Below, piece by piece: positions 9,011-17,826 of a DNA stretch of 64,000 nucleotides. The position numbers were made by a program, and so were the translations under genes. The stretch is from Limimaricola sp. G21655-S1 (lineage in GTDB: Bacteria; Pseudomonadota; Alphaproteobacteria; Rhodobacterales; Rhodobacteraceae): the NCBI RefSeq assembly GCF_027213785.1, contig NZ_JAPWGO010000006.1, forward strand, positions 87,368 to 151,367, read 5' to 3'. The notes beneath the pieces were generated by a model that worked only from the letters and a program-made list of their open reading frames with translations, made no database searches and was not told where the DNA came from. How positions within the stretch are numbered: the first letter of the stretch is position 1; each line of letters begins with the position of its first letter.

Positions 9011-11932
9011 TCAGGCGAATTCGAGCGTCGTCTGCCCTTCGAGCGCCGCGAGCTCGACCCGGGAGAAGTGGGCGATCTCGGTCAGGGTCCCGCCGCTTTC
9101 GACGAAAAGCGACACGCCGCCGCCCTTCTCCTCGAAACGCAGGCCGTCCGCCCCGGCGGTGCCGCCCTGCACGACGACCCGGTCGTCCTCGCCGAAATTG
9201 TAGACCCGGTCGAGATCGTCGGACCGGGCGGCGAAGATGATCGTGTCGACCCCGGCGCCGCAGAAGAACGTGTCGCTGCCGGTGCCGCCATCCATTCTGT
9301 TCGACCCGTCCTGGCCGAACAGCACGTCGTTGCCGGCCCCGCCGAACAGCATGTCGTCGCCATCCCCGGCAAAGAGCTTGTCCCGGCCGTCGCCGCCGAA
9401 CAGCCGGTCGTTGCCGGCGCCGCCATTCACCAGATCCTGCCCCGCGCCGCCATCGAGCAGATCGTCGCCATCGGCGCCGATCACCATGTCGGCCCCGGCG
9501 CCGCCATAGGCATCGTCATCGCCGGCGCCGCAAAACAGCCGGTCGTCGCCCAGATCGCCGTGCAGATCGTCGTCGCCCTTGTTGGAGATCAGCAGGTCGT
9601 TGCCGCCCTTGCCATCCAGTAGGTTGTGCAGGCCACGCGCGACCAGCCGATCCTCGCCCTCGGTCCCGAGCGCCTGATAATCGTATCGCGGCGCAGGGGA
9701 GGCGGGCGCCTCTGGAAGCGTTGGCGCTGGCTCCGGCTCCGGCTCAGGTTCCGGTTCCGGCTCTGGCTCTGGCGTCGGCGTCGGTTCCGGCTGGGGCGCC
9801 GGTGCCGGCTCGGGTTCCGGTTGGGGCGCCGGTTCCGGCTCCGATGCTACGGGCGGAGGCGGCGAGGCCTCCTCCTCGGCGGGGGGCGGCGTGACCGGCG
9901 CGGGCGCGGGCGGCTCGGCCGGAGTCGCGCCGCGGTTCAGGATGCCGTCGAGATCGAAGCTCGCATCGCTGAAGACGAACGCCTCGACATTGCTGACAAT
10001 GCTGGTCGCGGTGGCGCCGCCGAGATTGAAGGAGAGATCGACGCCCCCCTCGCGGCTCTCGGCCGAAAGCAGCGCCGACGAGGCGAGGTTGAAAACCAGG
10101 CGGTCCGTCCCGGCGCCGCCATCGATGCGGTCGCGGCCGCCGCTGGCCTGCAGCGTGTCGTCGCCGCGCCCCCCGGCAAGGTGGTTGTCCGCCGCCGAGC
10201 CGATCAGCAGGTCGTTCGCGTCGCCGCCGAACGCGTTCTCGATCACGTTCGCCTGCAGGTCCAGCTTGGAGTCGCCGATCCGGCTCTCGGTCTGTCCCGA
10301 GAGATCGATCGCGATCGCATGGGTGAGCATCGCGGCGTTGATCGTGTCGGTGCCGCCATCCTCATCGGTGAGCCGGGCGCGGGTCAGTTGCTCGATCGCG
10401 TCGTAGAAGCCCGAGGCGAACTCGTCATTGTAGAAATAGACGTCGTCGGTTTCCGGTGCGTTGCCCCTGACGGTCAGCTTCGCGCCGATCAGCGCGCCGC
10501 TCATCGGGCCGCTGCCATTGTAGTGAAGCAGGTCGGGGTTGCGGTTGTGGATGTCGATGGTCCAGCTGCCCTTGGAGCTTTCGCCGAAGACGGCGTTGGT
10601 GGTGAAGGGGAAGTTGAACAGGCTGCCGCCGCCGCCCTTGGCCTCGAAATCATAGACCAGCTGGCTGATCGTGCCGTCCGGGCTGGTCAGGAAGATCTCG
10701 AGATCGTTGGTGTGGCTCCAGGGCAGCTTCAGTTCGAGCTGCGCGCTTTCCATCGTCACGTCCTCGGTGAATTCGATCACCGCCCGGATGTGGTCGTTCT
10801 GCCCGGCCGTCAGCACGAGGTCGCTGTAGCGCGTCTCGACCGTTTCGGTCAGCAGGTTGTCGAAGCGCTGCTGGCCTTGCCAGGTTTCGGCCAGCCGCAC
10901 CGCGTCGTGGAGGTTCAGATAGCCGAAGCCGAAGCTGTCGGAGAAATGCATGCCGCCGCCGTTGAAATTCGTCGCGGCATTGGTGACCCAGCCATAGCTC
11001 ACCGAAGACGACGTGCCGAGATCCTCGGCCCGGGCGGAGAGGGCGAGGATCTCCATCACGTCCCGATAGCCGAGCTGGTCGTTGGCCTCGAGGATCACGG
11101 CCGCGGCGGCCGAGACGATCGGCGCCGAGAACGAGGTGCCGGACATCATTCGCACGCCGCCGCTATAGGGCTCGCTCGTCATGATATCGACGCCGGCGGC
11201 GGTGATCAGGAGGTTGGCGCCGAACGAGCTGAAGGCGGCGGCGTTGCCTTCCTTGTCGGTGGCACCCACGGCGATGGTGAAGGGCGAGTTCTGGTAGCCG
11301 TGGTAGTTCGAGGATTGCGAATAGGCCGCGTTGCCGGCGGAGAACACGACGACGGTTCCGAGCCCGTCGCGGCCATCCTGCACGGCCGTGACCAGCGCCT
11401 CGTGGCCGTTGGTGCCGGGCTGCAGGTTGTCCTGGAAGGCGCGGCTGTAGCTCCAGCTGTTGTTGAGCACGTCGACGGTCCGGCCATGGGTGACCCCGGC
11501 CTCGACCTGCGCGACGACGTTGTCGGCGTTGTAGTCGAGAGCGAAGCTCGCCACCTTGGCCCCATGGGCGACGCCGACGGTGCCGAGGCCGTTGCCGCGT
11601 TCGGCGGCGATGACGCCCGCGACCATGGTGCCATGCGCGTCCGGATAGGCGCTGCGGTCCCAGACCGGGGTGGTGCCGCCGGTGCCGAGATCGATGTCGC
11701 GGCCGGCGTCGTAATTGTCGTCGATATCGCCATGTGCATAGTTGATGACCGAATCCAGCACGCCGACGGTGATGCCCGCGCCGGTGTAGTCCGCCCAGAC
11801 GGATTCGGCGTCGATCGACATCTTCGACAGGTAGGGGCGGTCGAAGTAGTACTGCGCCCCGGTATTCGGATCACTGAAGGAGGAATTCGGGGCGAGCGGC
11901 GGCGGCAAAATCGACGAACTGAACTGAGACAT
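9011..11932 (-). CDS. Secreted S8 (subtilisin-like) protease with P domain and RTX repeats
   Basis: A 973-residue protein. The peptidase domain spans about residues 40-340, with the complete triad Asp60 (GVLDSVINYAHGDI), His100 (DAHGTMVAGVIA) and Ser267 (SGTSFSAPIV), plus oxyanion Asn201 (SAGN). A proprotein-convertase P-like beta domain follows at about 360-490 (LKLPWSHTNDLEIFLTSPDGT). A first RTX cluster lies near 575-620. Next comes a Pro/Glu-rich linker of PEPEP repeats, then a second RTX block of nonapeptides such as GGAGNDRLFGGDG to about 920. There is no N-terminal signal peptide, so export by a type I system is likely; none is in the window. A GAGGG site precedes the ATG. It may process surface proteins. 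Confidence 0.92.
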   Translation of the reverse strand: MSQFSSSILPPPLAPNSSFSDPNTGAQYYFDRPYLSKMSIDAESVWADYTGAGITVGVLDSVINYAHGDIDDNYDAGRDIDLGTGGTTPVWDRSAYPDAHGTMVAGVIAAERGNGLGTVGVAHGAKVASFALDYNADNVVAQVEAGVTHGRTVDVLNNSWSYSRAFQDNLQPGTNGHEALVTAVQDGRDGLGTVVVFSAGNAAYSQSSNYHGYQNSPFTIAVGATDKEGNAAAFSSFGANLLITAAGVDIMTSEPYSGGVRMMSGTSFSAPIVSAAAAVILEANDQLGYRDVMEILALSARAEDLGTSSSVSYGWVTNAATNFNGGGMHFSDSFGFGYLNLHDAVRLAETWQGQQRFDNLLTETVETRYSDLVLTAGQNDHIRAVIEFTEDVTMESAQLELKLPWSHTNDLEIFLTSPDGTISQLVYDFEAKGGGGSLFNFPFTTNAVFGESSKGSWTIDIHNRNPDLLHYNGSGPMSGALIGAKLTVRGNAPETDDVYFYNDEFASGFYDAIEQLTRARLTDEDGGTDTINAAMLTHAIAIDLSGQTESRIGDSKLDLQANVIENAFGGDANDLLIGSAADNHLAGGRGDDTLQASGGRDRIDGGAGTDRLVFNLASSALLSAESREGGVDLSFNLGGATATSIVSNVEAFVFSDASFDLDGILNRGATPAEPPAPAPVTPPPAEEEASPPPPVASEPEPAPQPEPEPAPAPQPEPTPTPEPEPEPEPEPEPEPAPTLPEAPASPAPRYDYQALGTEGEDRLVARGLHNLLDGKGGNDLLISNKGDDDLHGDLGDDRLFCGAGDDDAYGGAGADMVIGADGDDLLDGGAGQDLVNGGAGNDRLFGGDGRDKLFAGDGDDMLFGGAGNDVLFGQDGSNRMDGGTGSDTFFCGAGVDTIIFAARSDDLDRVYNFGEDDRVVVQGGTAGADGLRFEEKGGGVSLFVESGGTLTEIAHFSRVELAALEGQTTLEFA

Positions 11933-12377
11933 CTGACCCTCGTACTCATTCTTATTGTCGTCGCGCCTCGTTCATTCGGACGCGACTTGCCCGGCTTCTG
12001 CCCGACCACGCCAAAAGACCCGCCCATCAAGGCATCCCGGCGGCCGAACTGCGCAGCCGCGATGGCGGGATTGGGAAACGAGGGTCACGTTTGATCGGTT
12101 TGCGCGGACCACATGGCGCCGCGGTTGCTGGATGTCGAAGGGGCGGCGTGGCGCTGGTCCCTCGGCGGCGAAGGTTTCCCATGGCGGCAAGAGGCGGTTC
12201 GCCGGCATGGCGAAGATCCACCTTGGGTTGCAATTAATAGCAGCTGTTACAATCAGATGCGTACCGCTCCCGCCGCGCCAGAGCGGCGGGACATGTTGCG
12301 GATCACCGCCCGACCCGGAGGTCCGACAGCCGGCGCCGGCACCGGACCCGGGAGGGGTCCCCACGGTTTATGGCGGG
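11933..12377. other. Gene-less gap between protease and sulfotransferase genes
   Basis: 445 bases between the protease start and the 3' end of the sulfotransferase gene. It should hold the protease promoter on the minus strand and the end of the sulfotransferase transcript. A hairpin with 8-bp arms CCCGCCGC/GCGGCGGG lies at 12268-12290. The segment 12360-12410 is A+T richer. No small frame here is convincing. Confidence 0.4.
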
Positions 12378-13232
12378 TTAAGATTGAGGATTGCTTAAAT
12401 CGCGATGCGGATCGGTGTCCGGATATGGCCCCGAATTCGCCACGAACCGCGCGGCGAGCGCGCCATGCGCCGCTTCGCAACGCGCGGCAAGCGCCGCCGA
12501 GACCCCGGCCACCGACCCCGATTCGGCCGGGCGATCGCTCGGCTCGATTCGCGTATGGCTGGCGCTTCGGATCGGGTCGCCGCCGCCGCCCTTCTGCGTG
12601 GCGCGGTGGCTGACATAGCTGTTGGTGAGCGGCGGATCAAGGCGGAGCCAGTCGCCCAGCCGGGCGACGGTCGCATCGGGATCGCGCAGCAGCGCCTCGG
12701 AGGTCACGCCGAACCTGCGGGTGGCAGGAAACCGGTCCCAGTGGCCGCACAGGGTCTCGACCCGCTCGGCGTAATAGAGCGCGGCGGCCTCGGCGCTGCG
12801 GTATTGGTGCATGTCGGTGCGCCGCGCCAGGGCTTCGATCGAGCGGATCGCCGGGGCCGGGGCGCGCAGCATGAACAGCGCGCGCGCCTCGAAGAACGGC
12901 GCATCGGCGGTGACGTCGAGGTGATCGTGCAGCACCTTGTCATAGAGCAGATCGGCCCTGAGCGAGAGGGCCCGTCGCAGCGCGAGGTTCACCACCACCT
13001 GCCCGAGGCTTTCGGCCCGACCATGCGGCACGTGGGTCTCGCCGTAACCGGTGATCCGCGGATGGCTGCACAGCACGTTCGACAGCGCGGTGGTCGTGGC
13101 CCGCATATGCGACAGCATCAACAGGCAGCGATCGTAGCGCGCCTGCGGGGCATGCGCGGCAGTCCGGGCGGCGATGCGCTTGATCCCGTTCCTGAGGGTG
13201 GTGCGGTCTTGGGGGCGTCGAACCAGCTGCAC
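12378..13232 (-). CDS. Sulfotransferase family protein
   Basis: A 284-residue protein if read from the GTG at 13232, which sits 9 bases after an AGGA site and 11 bases after the polymerase stop. Residues 36-60 (CLLMLSHMRATTTALSNVL) match the 5'-phosphosulfate-binding loop region of PAPS-dependent sulfotransferases, in a variant form (SHMRATTT instead of the usual RSGTT). A second basic region follows near the middle (FMLRAPAPAIRSIEAL) at the place of the 3'-phosphate site. The tail is Ser/Pro-rich. It is co-transcribed with the Wzy-like polymerase, so it probably sulfates the system A polymer. Family assignment is good; the acceptor is unknown. Confidence 0.75.
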   Translation of the reverse strand: MQLVRRPQDRTTLRNGIKRIAARTAAHAPQARYDRCLLMLSHMRATTTALSNVLCSHPRITGYGETHVPHGRAESLGQVVVNLALRRALSLRADLLYDKVLHDHLDVTADAPFFEARALFMLRAPAPAIRSIEALARRTDMHQYRSAEAAALYYAERVETLCGHWDRFPATRRFGVTSEALLRDPDATVARLGDWLRLDPPLTNSYVSHRATQKGGGGDPIRSASHTRIEPSDRPAESGSVAGVSAALAARCEAAHGALAARFVANSGPYPDTDPHRDLSNPQS

Positions 13233-13243
13233 GTGGTAAAATC

Positions 13244-14728
13244 CTATTCCTTGGCAAAGAGGGGCCCCGCTGCACCGGCCGGCTCGGGACGGGCGGGCGT
13301 CGCGATCGGGGCGGGACGGCGGTCGCGCAGCCGCGCATGGGCATAGAGCCCGGCGGCCACCCCCGCCATCGCGTAGAAGGGGGTGTCGAGATTGGGGTAG
13401 GGGCGGGCGATCATCGCCTGCAGCACGATCGCCATGCAGCCGCTGACCATCGCGGCGCCGGTCCGCGTGGCGGCGCTGTCGAGCCCGCGCAACCCCCGGC
13501 CCAGCGTCGCCAGCGCCAGCAGGAACCAGAGCTGCAGCAGGCTGCCGGGAAGGCCGAAGCTGCCGAGATTGGTCATGATCCAGCTCGACGCCCTGACGCT
13601 GCCGATCCCGATGCCGAGCCCGTAACTGTCGGCGAAGTTGCGCAGCGCCTGCATGTTCCAACTCATCCGCTCGACGCCGGACTCGCTGTCCATCTTGTTG
13701 AAGATCAGCGTGTCGAGCACGATCGGCACGCTCGGCACGAAGTTGTAGATCAGCACCACGCCGCCGATCGCCAGCGGGATCGCCATGCTGAGCCCGAGAT
13801 AGAGGCTCGCCAAGCCCTGCACCCGCGCCGCCGAGCGGACATGCCACAGCAAGAACAGCCCGGTGAAGCTCACGAAGGCGACGATCCCCGAGGTGGACAT
13901 CGAGCGCAGCAGCAGCAGCGCCACGAGGATCAGCGTCGCGAGCGTCCAGCGCCCGCCGCGATCATCGAACCAGAGTTTCAGCCAGAAGCCATAGAGCCCG
14001 ACGGTATAGAAGGCATAGGCCGAAGGCTCGGGAAAGCCGCCGATCAGCCGCCGGATATCCATCAGGCGCTGATCGTCGAGCATGGCGTAATTCATGGTGC
14101 GAAAGCCCTCCAGCATCCATGGCAGACCGGCGGCATGGCTGCCCAGATCGACGAAGGACACCGCCGCGTGCACCATGGTGGAGATGGTCATCGCGCGCAG
14201 CGCTTGGTCCGGGCGGCCCCAATAGGCGAAGGCCGCGGCCAGAAGCACGTAGGACGAGACCGACAGCGCGAAGCGGACGAGCTGGCCGATATTGCTGCCG
14301 GTCGGGCGCAGCGGCGCCAGCAAGAAGCTCAGCCGGCCCTCGATCTGGCCGAGGGTAAAGAACTCGGTCTGGCCGCTGAACACCCGGGGCAGGAACACCG
14401 CGCCGATCGTCGCCAGCACCATCAGCAGCATCAGCGGAAAGCCGGCCCGGGTGGGGCGCATCGTGCCGAACAGCCGCGCGAAGCCCACCGGGCGACCGAG
14501 GCAGGCGACCCAGAGCGCGACGACGCAAAGATCGGTCAAAGACAGGTCGCCAAGGCCCGGGAGCGACAGGGCGGCGGCGCTGCGGAAGGTCATCGAGGCG
14601 AAGAACACCCATAGCCCCCGCACCGGCCCGAGCCAGAGGATGGCGGCGAACATCAGCAGGGCGATGGGCGTGGTCGTCGGGTGCAGCATGCGCTCGCCGA
14701 TAAGGTGATTTACTATGCCGGCGTACAC
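13244..14728 (-). CDS. O-antigen ligase/polymerase-like membrane protein (Wzy-like)
   Basis: A 494-residue integral membrane protein with about ten to twelve hydrophobic segments. A large polar loop in the second half contains EPSAYAFYTVGLYGFWLKLW and, later, SWNMQALRNFADSYGLGIGIGSVRASS. The latter matches the H/G-rich region of Wzy_C-type proteins, in which a loop ends in a G-x-G-x-G-S pattern. An internal ATG at 14689 (MLHPTTTP) is an alternative start. It is followed after 11 bases by the sulfotransferase gene. As the only polymerase-like protein of system A, it is the likely Wzy that joins flipped repeat units in the periplasm. Sequence alone cannot separate ligase from polymerase. Confidence 0.8.
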   Translation of the reverse strand: MYAGIVNHLIGERMLHPTTTPIALLMFAAILWLGPVRGLWVFFASMTFRSAAALSLPGLGDLSLTDLCVVALWVACLGRPVGFARLFGTMRPTRAGFPLMLLMVLATIGAVFLPRVFSGQTEFFTLGQIEGRLSFLLAPLRPTGSNIGQLVRFALSVSSYVLLAAAFAYWGRPDQALRAMTISTMVHAAVSFVDLGSHAAGLPWMLEGFRTMNYAMLDDQRLMDIRRLIGGFPEPSAYAFYTVGLYGFWLKLWFDDRGGRWTLATLILVALLLLRSMSTSGIVAFVSFTGLFLLWHVRSAARVQGLASLYLGLSMAIPLAIGGVVLIYNFVPSVPIVLDTLIFNKMDSESGVERMSWNMQALRNFADSYGLGIGIGSVRASSWIMTNLGSFGLPGSLLQLWFLLALATLGRGLRGLDSAATRTGAAMVSGCMAIVLQAMIARPYPNLDTPFYAMAGVAAGLYAHARLRDRRPAPIATPARPEPAGAAGPLFAKE

Positions 14729-14876
14729 GTATGAGGCCGCAAGCCCCAGCCCCTAAACGACCCTGTGGCGCCGATCCGTCACGATTTGTCCGTTTCCTGG
14801 GCAGGTCGCGATGCGGCGATGCGGATCCCGGCGCTCCGGAACCGTCCCGTTTCCGACCGCACCCCATGGCGCGGCG

Positions 14877-14902
14877 AAAGCGCCACCTTCCGGTGGCGCT
14901 TT
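14877..14902. terminator. Strong terminator hairpin after the small RTX gene
   Basis: A perfect 11-bp inverted repeat with a TTCC loop. The arms are AAAGCGCCACC and GGTGGCGCTTT. It lies 25 bases downstream of the RTX stop on the minus strand and ends in Ts in both directions. Confidence 0.85.
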
Positions 14903-14927
14903 GCCGTGGTCCGAATGCCGGGCGGGA

Positions 14928-15524
14928 TCAGATGAAGCCGATATCGTCCGCGGTCAGGAGCGCGTTGTGGAACAGCACCGTGGTCTCGCCGTAGACCAGC
15001 TTGGTGTGACCGGCCGCGGTCTGCGTCAGGCTGTAGGTGCCGCCCTGGGTGAGCTCCACCGCGTCGATGCCGACGGCGAAGTCGAACACGTTGTCGCTGC
15101 CATCGGCCTTGTCGAAGCGGAAGGTATCGGCGCCGACCGTACCGTCGAGCGAGCCGTTGCTGTTGTCGCCCCAGAGCCCGTCATTGCCGTCGCCGCCATA
15201 GATGATGTCGTCGTCATCCCCGCCGACCACGGCGTCGTTGCCCTCGTTGCCATAGAGCGTGTCGTTGCCGGCGCCGCCGAACACGAAATCGCGGCTCGCC
15301 CCGGCGTCGACGAAGTCGTTGCCATCGCCGGCATTGATCACGTCCTGGTTGTGGCCGCTATAGATGATGTCGTCGCCACCCTTGGCGTAGATCTGGTCGT
15401 CGCTGCCGGTCGAGCGGATGGTCTCGGAATTGTTGGTCGCATAGATCCGGGCCGGCGCGACGCCGATTCCCGATGCATTGATATCGCCGCCGTTGCCCTG
15501 GACGATGTTGGGTTGGATGGCCAT
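14928..15524 (-). CDS. Small RTX (hemolysin-type calcium-binding) secreted protein
   Basis: A 198-residue protein almost wholly made of glycine/aspartate-rich nonapeptides. About six occur between residues 40 and 130, for example GGAGNDTLYGNEGND and GGDGNDGLWG. A C-terminal beta-rich segment (about 135-198) ends in a hydrophobic tail, the usual type I secretion signal region. It has no signal peptide and no catalytic domain. A GGAG site precedes the ATG by six bases. Proteins of this size and make-up fold in calcium outside the cell and often bind or organise exopolysaccharide. That role is suggested by its position between polymerase and hydrolase genes but is not proven. Confidence 0.88.
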   Translation of the reverse strand: MAIQPNIVQGNGGDINASGIGVAPARIYATNNSETIRSTGSDDQIYAKGGDDIIYSGHNQDVINAGDGNDFVDAGASRDFVFGGAGNDTLYGNEGNDAVVGGDDDDIIYGGDGNDGLWGDNSNGSLDGTVGADTFRFDKADGSDNVFDFAVGIDAVELTQGGTYSLTQTAAGHTKLVYGETTVLFHNALLTADDIGFI

Positions 15525-15644
15525 TCGTCGTTACTCCAAAAATGTCTCTTCTTGACGGAAGCCGCCGCGAGGTGGTTCAGGACCGTGCTCATGGAGCACC
15601 CGTTAAAGTGCAGACCGCTAACTAGAACAATTACTAGCGGTTGT

Positions 15645-15674
15645 ATAATAGGGTGATCGCCCAAAAACAATCAA
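15645..15674 (-). promoter_or_regulatory. Putative sigma-70-like promoter of the small RTX gene
   Basis: On the minus strand, TTGATT and TATTAT are separated by 18 bases. They lie in an A+T-rich stretch about 120 bases upstream of the RTX start. This is the best promoter-like pair I found in the 382-base divergent gap 15525-15906, which also serves the hydrolase gene on the plus strand. Confidence 0.4.
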
Positions 15675-15906
15675 GTATTGCCTGACTTCTGCCACAATCT
15701 CGTGCGCCGCGAACACAAGTAGAGACGCATTCGCTAACAAAACCCTTATGCATCTCAGCAACTTGCTCGATGATCACGCGGATGTGTCCGTCGACTATTC
15801 TTGGAGGGTGCCTGAACTTAGGGCGCCGCCTATTGTCTGGGGACACCACGCGACGGCGGAAGACAGGCGCCGAGTGATCCTTAGAAAACCGTTCAAGGAC
15901 AATAAC

Positions 15907-17628
15907 ATGAGACCTATCTCGGAGAAGACGCGCCGAGCCGTGTGGCCGGTTCTGGCCTGTCTGCTGGCGCAGGTTGCGGGCGCGGATACGGCGCCTGTCA
16001 TTTCGGCCAATTCCGGATTCCAGGCCGGTCCACACCATCAGGTTGAGGGGCGGCTCGATGCGCTCGGCCTCGATTCGCTGCGCGACGGCGTGGTCTGGGG
16101 GCGAATCGAATCGCAACCCGGGATCTATGATTTCGACCGCCAGAACCAGCACGGCATCGCCGCGCTGATCGCGGCGGGCCAGGCCGGATCGATCACTATC
16201 TATCCCCGCAACCCGCTCTATGAATCCGGCAACACGCTGATGGGCGAAGAGGGGATCGCAGCCTTCGCGCGATTCGCCTCCGAGTTGAAGATACGTTTTC
16301 CCCAGATCGACACGATCCAGGTCGGGAACGAGTTCAATTCCGCCTCGTTCCAGACCGGGCCGGCGCGCGAGATGGCGCCGCTGGAACGGGCGCGCCTGCA
16401 TGCGAGGCATCTCGCCGCGCTGGCTTCGCGGCCGGAGCTCGAAGGCGTGCGGATCCTCGGCGGCTCGACCCATTCGATCGCCGCCGGATACGTCTGGGAG
16501 GTGCTCGATGCCGGTGGGGCGGCGCATATGGATGCGGTCGCGGTGCATCCCTACACCACGCCGGCCGAGCATATCCCCGGCGAGATGGCGGTGCTGCGGC
16601 GCCACCCGGAGATGGCGGGGCTCGAGATCGAGGCGACGGAGTTCGGAACGACCGATATCGACGCCGCGCCGGACCTGTTCTGGCGCAACTACTGCATGAT
16701 GGCGATGGCCGGGGTGCGCCGGGCCGTCTGGTATTCCCTTGAAACCCGTGGCGACGGCTATGCCGCGGTGCTGGGCGAGGATTTCGGCCTGACCCCGGTC
16801 GGGCGGGCGCTGATGCTGGCGCATGAAGAGGCGCAGGGCCGCGAGGTCGAGCCGTTCCGGCCCGATCCTTATACCTATGGTTGCCGCTTCGGCCCCGAAT
16901 TGGCGGTGCTGTGGGGCGAGCGCCGCGAAGTGCAGATGCTCGATGACGGCATCGAGCTGCTGACCGGCGCGCTCGATCCCATCGCCGGGCCGCCGGTTCT
17001 GAACCCGCAACGGGTGCTGGTGCTGCGCGCGCCGGGCGGCGCGGTCGATCCCTATGCGGATCTCGTGCTCGGGCCCCATGATCTGCGGGCCGACAGCTAC
17101 CACGAGTTCGAGCGGCCGGTCGCGGGCGGGCGGGCCGTGGATCGCGACACGGTCGGGTTCGACCGCTACGTGATCCGCGATGGCCGGATGTACGACCTGT
17201 CGACCTGTCCGGGCCAGCAGGCCCCCGGCACGCCGTGGCGGCCCTATCTGTGCAACGCCGATCTGCCGCGCTTCGTGCTGAAGCCCGAGGACTTCACCCT
17301 CGGCGGACCGGTCTCGCTGGTGCATCGCTACAACCCCGCCGAGGCGGGTGCGCTCATGGTCGAGGTCGAGATCGGCATGCACCGGATCAGCCGCAGCGGC
17401 GTCGGCGTGGCGCTGCAGGTCGACGGGCATCCCCATGAACGCCGGGTGGTGGAGCAGGGCGCGGAGCGGCTGGTCTTCGGCCCGTTCGAGGCCCGCCCCG
17501 GCGCGCCGGTGCATATCGTGATCGACTCGAATGACGATCCCGGCGGCGATATCGGAACCCTGCGGATCAGGGTGCGCGATGCCGGTCCCGCGATCGCGCC
17601 GATGGGACCCGGGCTCGCGCCCACGTAA
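15907..17628 (+). CDS. Secreted glycoside-hydrolase-like protein (clan A-type TIM barrel)
   Basis: A 573-residue protein read from the ATG at 15907, seven bases after an AAGGA site. Residues 1-26 form a signal peptide (basic start, WPVLACLLAQVAGA). The barrel follows at about 35-330. Typical clan A features are DGVVWGRIESQPGIYDFD, the acid/base position IQVGNEFNS (Glu142), VAVHPYTTP, and a probable nucleophile IEATEFGT (Glu245, or Glu242). A beta-rich C-terminal region (about 350-573) looks like an accessory or carbohydrate-binding part. It resembles GH39/GH5-like enzymes, but I cannot fix the family. It lies upstream of the exporter gene, so it may cleave the polymer during or after export. 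Confidence 0.75.
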   Translation: MRPISEKTRRAVWPVLACLLAQVAGADTAPVISANSGFQAGPHHQVEGRLDALGLDSLRDGVVWGRIESQPGIYDFDRQNQHGIAALIAAGQAGSITIYPRNPLYESGNTLMGEEGIAAFARFASELKIRFPQIDTIQVGNEFNSASFQTGPAREMAPLERARLHARHLAALASRPELEGVRILGGSTHSIAAGYVWEVLDAGGAAHMDAVAVHPYTTPAEHIPGEMAVLRRHPEMAGLEIEATEFGTTDIDAAPDLFWRNYCMMAMAGVRRAVWYSLETRGDGYAAVLGEDFGLTPVGRALMLAHEEAQGREVEPFRPDPYTYGCRFGPELAVLWGERREVQMLDDGIELLTGALDPIAGPPVLNPQRVLVLRAPGGAVDPYADLVLGPHDLRADSYHEFERPVAGGRAVDRDTVGFDRYVIRDGRMYDLSTCPGQQAPGTPWRPYLCNADLPRFVLKPEDFTLGGPVSLVHRYNPAEAGALMVEVEIGMHRISRSGVGVALQVDGHPHERRVVEQGAERLVFGPFEARPGAPVHIVIDSNDDPGGDIGTLRIRVRDAGPAIAPMGPGLAPT

Positions 17629-17826
17629 ACCGTCTATACACCTTGACCGTGTGGTATGCAGCAGCGTAGCAATCGCAGCGAGCGTGGCCCGGGTGGCGTC
17701 CGCTCTGTCGTTCCGCTGGCCCGACGGGTTGGCGGCGGCGACTGGCGCCATCCCTGAGGCGCCTTGTTGTTTACGAGGTATCGCAGCCGCCGGTTCCGGC
17801 GGGCCTGCAAGAGAACGAGTTTTGCC

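Noticed and set aside
9240..9630. Regular short repeats resembling a CRISPR array
   Set aside because: They are codons for RTX nonapeptides on the minus strand, with a 27-base period and no spacer structure; the same holds for 15130-15370 and 61600-62450.
9626..12094. 822-codon plus-strand frame opposite the protease gene
   Set aside because: Shadow of the RTX and subtilisin coding sequence; the real protein is on the minus strand with an intact triad.
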